Of a stretch of 64,000 nt of DNA, positions 61,028 to 64,000 are shown in pieces. The translations under genes and the position numbers were made by a program. Where the stretch lies: positions 1-64,000 of the forward strand of contig JAYQWG010000005.1 in assembly GCA_038150225.1 (NCBI GenBank), in the 5' to 3' direction. The first letter of the stretch is position 1. Each line of letters opens with the position of its first letter. The notes beneath the pieces are model-generated. The model was not told the origin of the DNA. It ran no database searches and saw only the letters and a list, made by a program, of their open reading frames with translations. Source of the DNA: Lucifugimonas sp038150225. GTDB taxonomy: Bacteria > Chloroflexota > Dehalococcoidia > Lucifugimonadales > Lucifugimonadaceae.

Positions 61028-61632
61028 TCGTTGGATTTCAGGTCAGCGATGTACGGGGCTATGAGATTGGCAACGTATTTTGCCGTCACATCGGCTTCCA
61101 GATTTACAGCTGATCCTTCGTGACGGTACTGCAGTGTTGTGTGATCAAACGTGAACGGAATAATTGCGACTGAGAAAGAATCATCGTTTCGGTCAACTAC
61201 CGTGAGGCTTGTGCCATCAATAGTGATGAAGCCCTTTTCGACTACGTTCTCAATTATATTCTCTGGAGCCTCAATGACGATCACTTTCGAGTTGCCATCT
61301 TCGATGATCGATCTGATGCGCCCAACTCCGTCAACATGACCTTGGACCATGTGACCGCCCACTCGATCTCCGTACTTGAGAGAGCGCTCGAGGTTCACCT
61401 TTTCGCCTGAGGTAAGTTCAGAAAAGTTGGTTCGAGATCGAGTTTCGGGAACGGTGTCTACCGTAAAAGACGAAGAGTGCTCGTCGATTGAAACTACTGT
61501 GAGGCAAGCTCCAGCAACCATGATCGATTCGGATATTTCCAGGTCTTCTAACACTTTTGAGGCGTTAATAACGAGCGTGTCTCCGTCATACGACGACACG
61601 GTTCCGACCTCTTCGATGATTCCTGAAAACAT
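61024..61632 (-). CDS. ribE: Riboflavin synthase alpha chain
   Basis: Dismutates two ribityllumazines into riboflavin. 202 residues made of two lumazine-binding repeats: MFSGIIEEVGTV...VAGACLTVV and GGHMVQGHVDGVGRI...IDGTSLTVV. Coupled to ribBA. ribD ends 34 nt upstream. Confidence 0.95.
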   Translation of the reverse strand: MFSGIIEEVGTVSSYDGDTLVINASKVLEDLEISESIMVAGACLTVVSIDEHSSSFTVDTVPETRSRTNFSELTSGEKVNLERSLKYGDRVGGHMVQGHVDGVGRIRSIIEDGNSKVIVIEAPENIIENVVEKGFITIDGTSLTVVDRNDDSFSVAIIPFTFDHTTLQYRHEGSAVNLEADVTAKYVANLIAPYIADLKSNE

Positions 61633-61666
61633 GATGAAGATTGAGGTTTCGAGCTAAAACTACCGG

Positions 61667-62668
61667 CTACGAAACATAGCCTTGGATCAGGATATCGCTC
61701 CCGATGCGCTCGTGTGACACGGTTTCGAGTCTTAGTGCGTCATTTAGTTTTGCTGCGCCGGAGCCTTGGAATGGACCTGGTGCGGTCTCGCCTCCAATGA
61801 TGATTGGCGCGATGAACAGCATCACTTTTTGTGCCAACTTTTGGTCGAGGAAACTTCCGCCAAGTTTGCCACCGGCTTCGACAAGCAGATTCTGAATTTC
61901 GAATTTTCCGAGGTCGACAAGGAGTTGTTGCAGATTCAAACCATCGTCAGTTTCGTCGATACGCAACACGCTGACGTTCGACCGCTCGAAGCTCACATTC
62001 GCTCTGGATCCCACTACCCAAATTATTTCACCGGAGTCATCCAGTATGTTTGCGTTTTCGGGTAATCGTGCCTTTGAATCAAGAACGATCCGGTACTTCG
62101 GACGGCCGGTCTTTGAGCCACCCGGTCGTGCAGTCATTCGAGGATCATCGGCCAGTACTGTGCCGATTCCAGTGAGAATTGCGTCCGACTCGTTGCGTAT
62201 CTCATGAACGCGTTCACGTGAGGCTTCCGAGGTTATCCACTGTGAATCTCCCGTTCGCGTCGCAATTTTGCCGTCAAGGCTGATAGCAGATTTGAGAGTG
62301 ACAAATGGCCTCTCGTTTTCGAGGTGATGAGCAAATCCCTCAATCATTTGATTTGACTTGATCAACTGCCCGGACGAAACAGAATGGTCAATTTCAATCC
62401 CAACTGCTTTAAGTTGCCGAAACCCATTTCCAGAAACTTGCGGATTCGGATCTTCGATTGGGCAGACAACTTTCTTGATGCCCGCGGAAATGATCAGATC
62501 CGTACACGGTGCAGCAACACCATGAAAGGCGTGCGGCTCGAGAGTGCAATAAATCGTTGCACCACGAGCTCGATCACCGGCCTGATCCAGTGCTATCGCC
62601 TCCGCGTGTTTGCCTGGGCGTGGCTCCGTTGCTCCTTCGCCAACAATTTGACCGTCTTGAACGATCAC
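61667..62668 (-). CDS. ribD: Bifunctional RibD (deaminase/reductase); true start upstream of the GTG
   Basis: Second and third steps of riboflavin synthesis. GTG 62668 is the only standard start, but the 33 codons before it clearly belong to the protein (LDRAIELARAAKGGVSPRPP, then VGA), so translation must begin further up. Candidates are ATT 62755 or ATA 62746, or readthrough of the dcd TAG, which is in the same frame. Deaminase zinc site: HAEAIAL and YCTLEPHAFHGVAAPC, with His where the first Cys usually stands (EPC). The reductase domain follows from about residue 120 (RPFVTLKSAISLDGKIA). The C-terminus is intact. Confidence 0.9.
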   Translation of the reverse strand: MIVQDGQIVGEGATEPRPGKHAEAIALDQAGDRARGATIYCTLEPHAFHGVAAPCTDLIISAGIKKVVCPIEDPNPQVSGNGFRQLKAVGIEIDHSVSSGQLIKSNQMIEGFAHHLENERPFVTLKSAISLDGKIATRTGDSQWITSEASRERVHEIRNESDAILTGIGTVLADDPRMTARPGGSKTGRPKYRIVLDSKARLPENANILDDSGEIIWVVGSRANVSFERSNVSVLRIDETDDGLNLQQLLVDLGKFEIQNLLVEAGGKLGGSFLDQKLAQKVMLFIAPIIIGGETAPGPFQGSGAAKLNDALRLETVSHERIGSDILIQGYVS

Positions 62669-62764
62669 TGCGCCAACAGGTGGGCGTGGCGAAACACCAC
62701 CTTTTGCGGCACGGGCGAGTTCTATTGCACGGTCTAACGGATCTATATCGAGAATCCTTGGAAC

Positions 62765-63346
62765 CTACGAACGTTTGATGTGACTATCGAAATCAAGATG
62801 CGCGCGGCTAGCAGTCGGAACTTCTTGACCCTGGTAGCGACTGCTCAATTCTTTGGAACCATACGGCCGCTCGACTTCGGTGGTCATTTGCTGGAACGAA
62901 ATTTGACCGATTCTCATGCCGAAATAAAGCGTGATAGGAAGACGTGACACGTTCGCGAGTTCCAGTGTTAGATTTCCGGTCCATCCCGGATCTATAAATC
63001 CAGCAGTCGAGTGGATCATCAGTCCAAGTCGACCCAGCGAACTTTTTCCTTCGATACGGGCAACAATGTCGTTCGGCAGTGTCAGTTTTTCGAGGGTGCT
63101 TCCCAGCACGAATTCACCGGGGTGCAGCATGAATGGCACATCCTCGGTGATTTCGACCTCTTCAGTAAGGTTTGGAACATCCTTGCGAAGATCGATGTAA
63201 GGCAAGGTCGAATTCCTGAATACGAGGATCGTGTTCGCTAGATGAAAATCGACGCTGGCTGGCTGAACATCACGATCCGAATACGGCTCAATCTTGATCG
63301 TGCCTGCCTCAATCGCCTCTCGAATTGACCGGTCACTTAGGACCAT
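62765..63346 (-). CDS. dcd: dCTP deaminase (possibly bifunctional DCD-DUT)
   Basis: Makes dUTP or dUMP from dCTP. 193 residues: SDRSIREAIEAGTIKIEPY start, VQPASVDFHL, and the core EGKSSLGRLGLMIHSTAGFI followed by DPGWTG with catalytic Glu. The C-terminal YGSKELSSRYQGQ lid is complete, so the TAG at 62765 lies at the usual end of the protein. No stop follows in this frame until the end of ribD. It lies at the head of the riboflavin genes. Confidence 0.94.
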   Translation of the reverse strand: MVLSDRSIREAIEAGTIKIEPYSDRDVQPASVDFHLANTILVFRNSTLPYIDLRKDVPNLTEEVEITEDVPFMLHPGEFVLGSTLEKLTLPNDIVARIEGKSSLGRLGLMIHSTAGFIDPGWTGNLTLELANVSRLPITLYFGMRIGQISFQQMTTEVERPYGSKELSSRYQGQEVPTASRAHLDFDSHIKRS

Positions 63347-63430
63347 GCGCGTCTCCCAAAATGTTCCGATGTTTAGAAGTGATCTCAGGATTGTACCGAG
63401 AGCAATTTACGGTTGGTACGGATTGTTAAT

Positions 63431-63463
63431 CAAAAAGGGCGAGTCAAAATTGACTCGCACCCG
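63431..63463 (-). terminator. Rho-independent terminator of the SIMPL gene
   Basis: Minus strand: gggtgcgagtcaa pairs with ttgactcgccc (one bulge), followed by TTTTTG. It lies 18 nt after the SIMPL-gene stop and insulates dcd, which must have its own promoter. Confidence 0.88.
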
Positions 63464-63480
63464 TTTTGAACCACTTTTGT

Positions 63481-64000
63481 TTAGTTGATTGCGAACACAG
63501 CCTGAACTGTGACTGAGAGACTCGTTTCGCCCGCATTGATTGGAGTTGGGGCAAATCCGCCATCGAATGCTGCGCTCTCCGCCCGTGCATAGTTCACGGT
63601 GACAGGAGCAGAGCTTCCGATTTCAGACAGGTATACGAGTTGACCAAGAGTCGCACCCATAGCTCGGGCGTAGATGTCGGCTTTGGCAAGGGCATCTGCC
63701 GCTGCAGCCTGTCGAATCTCTTCACCAAACTCGCTTGGGTCGGCAACCGTGAATGAGATTGAATTCACACGAATCAAGTTGCCACCTGCTTCAGCCGCAC
63801 TGTCCACGACATTCCCAAGATTGTCGATGTCACGAACTGTTACCTGTACGGAGTTCGAAACCACGTAACCGATTATTCGCGGCTCGCTGTGTCGACTCGG
63901 TGAGTCAGAAACTTCAACCCAGGTAGTTTGTGGGTGAATGTTAAAGCTAGTTGTGACGATGTCGTCTTCAGCGACTCCGAGGGCGGTCAGTTCTGCAATG
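63481..64000 (-). CDS. SIMPL-domain (DUF541) protein, runs off the right edge
   Basis: The frame is open from the right edge to TAA 63481-63483, about 172 codons. NSVQVTVRDIDNLGNVVDSA and ADALAKADIYARAMGATLGQ are typical of the SIMPL (BP26/OMP28) fold, and the edge part (LGVAEDDIVTTSFNIHP) is the matching first strand-helix unit. Members are usually exported and of unknown or stress-related role. The N-terminus, including any signal peptide, lies outside the window. GTG 63864 is inside the domain and is not the start. Confidence 0.85.
   Translation of the reverse strand, partial: IAELTALGVAEDDIVTTSFNIHPQTTWVEVSDSPSRHSEPRIIGYVVSNSVQVTVRDIDNLGNVVDSAAEAGGNLIRVNSISFTVADPSEFGEEIRQAAAADALAKADIYARAMGATLGQLVYLSEIGSSAPVTVNYARAESAAFDGGFAPTPINAGETSLSVTVQAVFAIN

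Noticed and set aside
63347..63480. FMN riboswitch before the riboflavin genes
   Set aside because: The 134-nt space before dcd holds the SIMPL-gene terminator and no recognisable FMN-aptamer helices.
1..64000. Reassignment of TAG, TAA or TGA to a sense codon
   Set aside because: Many intact genes with complete C-termini end in each of the three codons, for example uppP (TAG), secD (TAA) and rsmH (TGA).
1..64000. CRISPR arrays, insertion sequences, integrases, phage genes
   Set aside because: No repeat-spacer pattern, transposase, integrase or inverted-repeat ends were seen.

Overview
The window looks like chromosomal DNA of an uncultured Chloroflexota bacterium close to Dehalococcoidia, most plausibly the marine SAR202 group. 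This is inference. It rests on a stripped division cluster with no peptidoglycan genes, a B12-dependent ribonucleotide reductase, many TTG/GTG starts, and a run of unusual catabolic enzymes (enolase superfamily, M81, CehA/McbA, amidase, TPP enzyme, paralogous 2-hydroxyacid dehydrogenases) of the kind reported for SAR202. Base composition is near half GC. I see no phage, insertion sequence, CRISPR array or rRNA. A 100-N scaffold gap at 55884-55983 is flanked by an exact 55-bp duplication and is an assembly artefact.

Layout. 1-1544 (-): two paralogous coiled-coil genes, each cut by an in-frame TAG. 1755-2854 (+): birA and yggU. 2832-13052 (-): a housekeeping run transcribed mraZ, rsmH, small ORF, ftsA, ftsZ, nrdR, nrdJ, pdxA, proC, yggT. 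MraZ and NrdR operator-like repeats sit at the expected promoters. 13190-26772 (+): Mog-family gene, trmD, rplS, priA, def, secD-secF behind a structured leader, nfo, a zincin, a phosphodiesterase, and a large hybrid histidine kinase broken by two in-frame stops. 26776-32260 (-): selB, hemW, an unknown gene, ychF and a DUF1232 membrane protein. 32322-34293 (+): holA and a TPR lipoprotein.

34294-54764 is the accessory part. It holds a DUF3179 lipoprotein split by an in-frame TGA, a phosphotriesterase-like hydrolase, a sugar-type SDR, a beta-propeller protein, an enolase-superfamily dehydratase, uppP, a cupin, a PHP hydrolase, an M81 protein, three tandem 2-hydroxyacid dehydrogenases, an M42 peptidase, a TPP lyase/synthase, a GYD protein, an amidase and two unknown proteins. 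Together they look like a peripheral catabolic set for oxidised organic acids, lactones and amides. 54832-57054 (-) has an ABC exporter and tRNA-Glu(CTC) and tRNA-Gln(CTG). A DapA-family gene (+) follows. 58068-64000 (-) is SIMPL-domain gene, dcd, ribD, ribE, ribBA, ribH, dinB: a riboflavin operon read from the window's right edge.

The most unusual signal is a set of genes whose reading frame continues past a stop codon: TAG and TAG in the coiled-coil pair, TAA and TAG in the kinase, TGA in the DUF3179 gene, plus dcd and ribD lying in one frame separated only by the dcd TAG. Core genes are intact and no frameshifts were seen. The window also encodes SelB, so UGA recoding exists in this organism, although only one of these stops is UGA.
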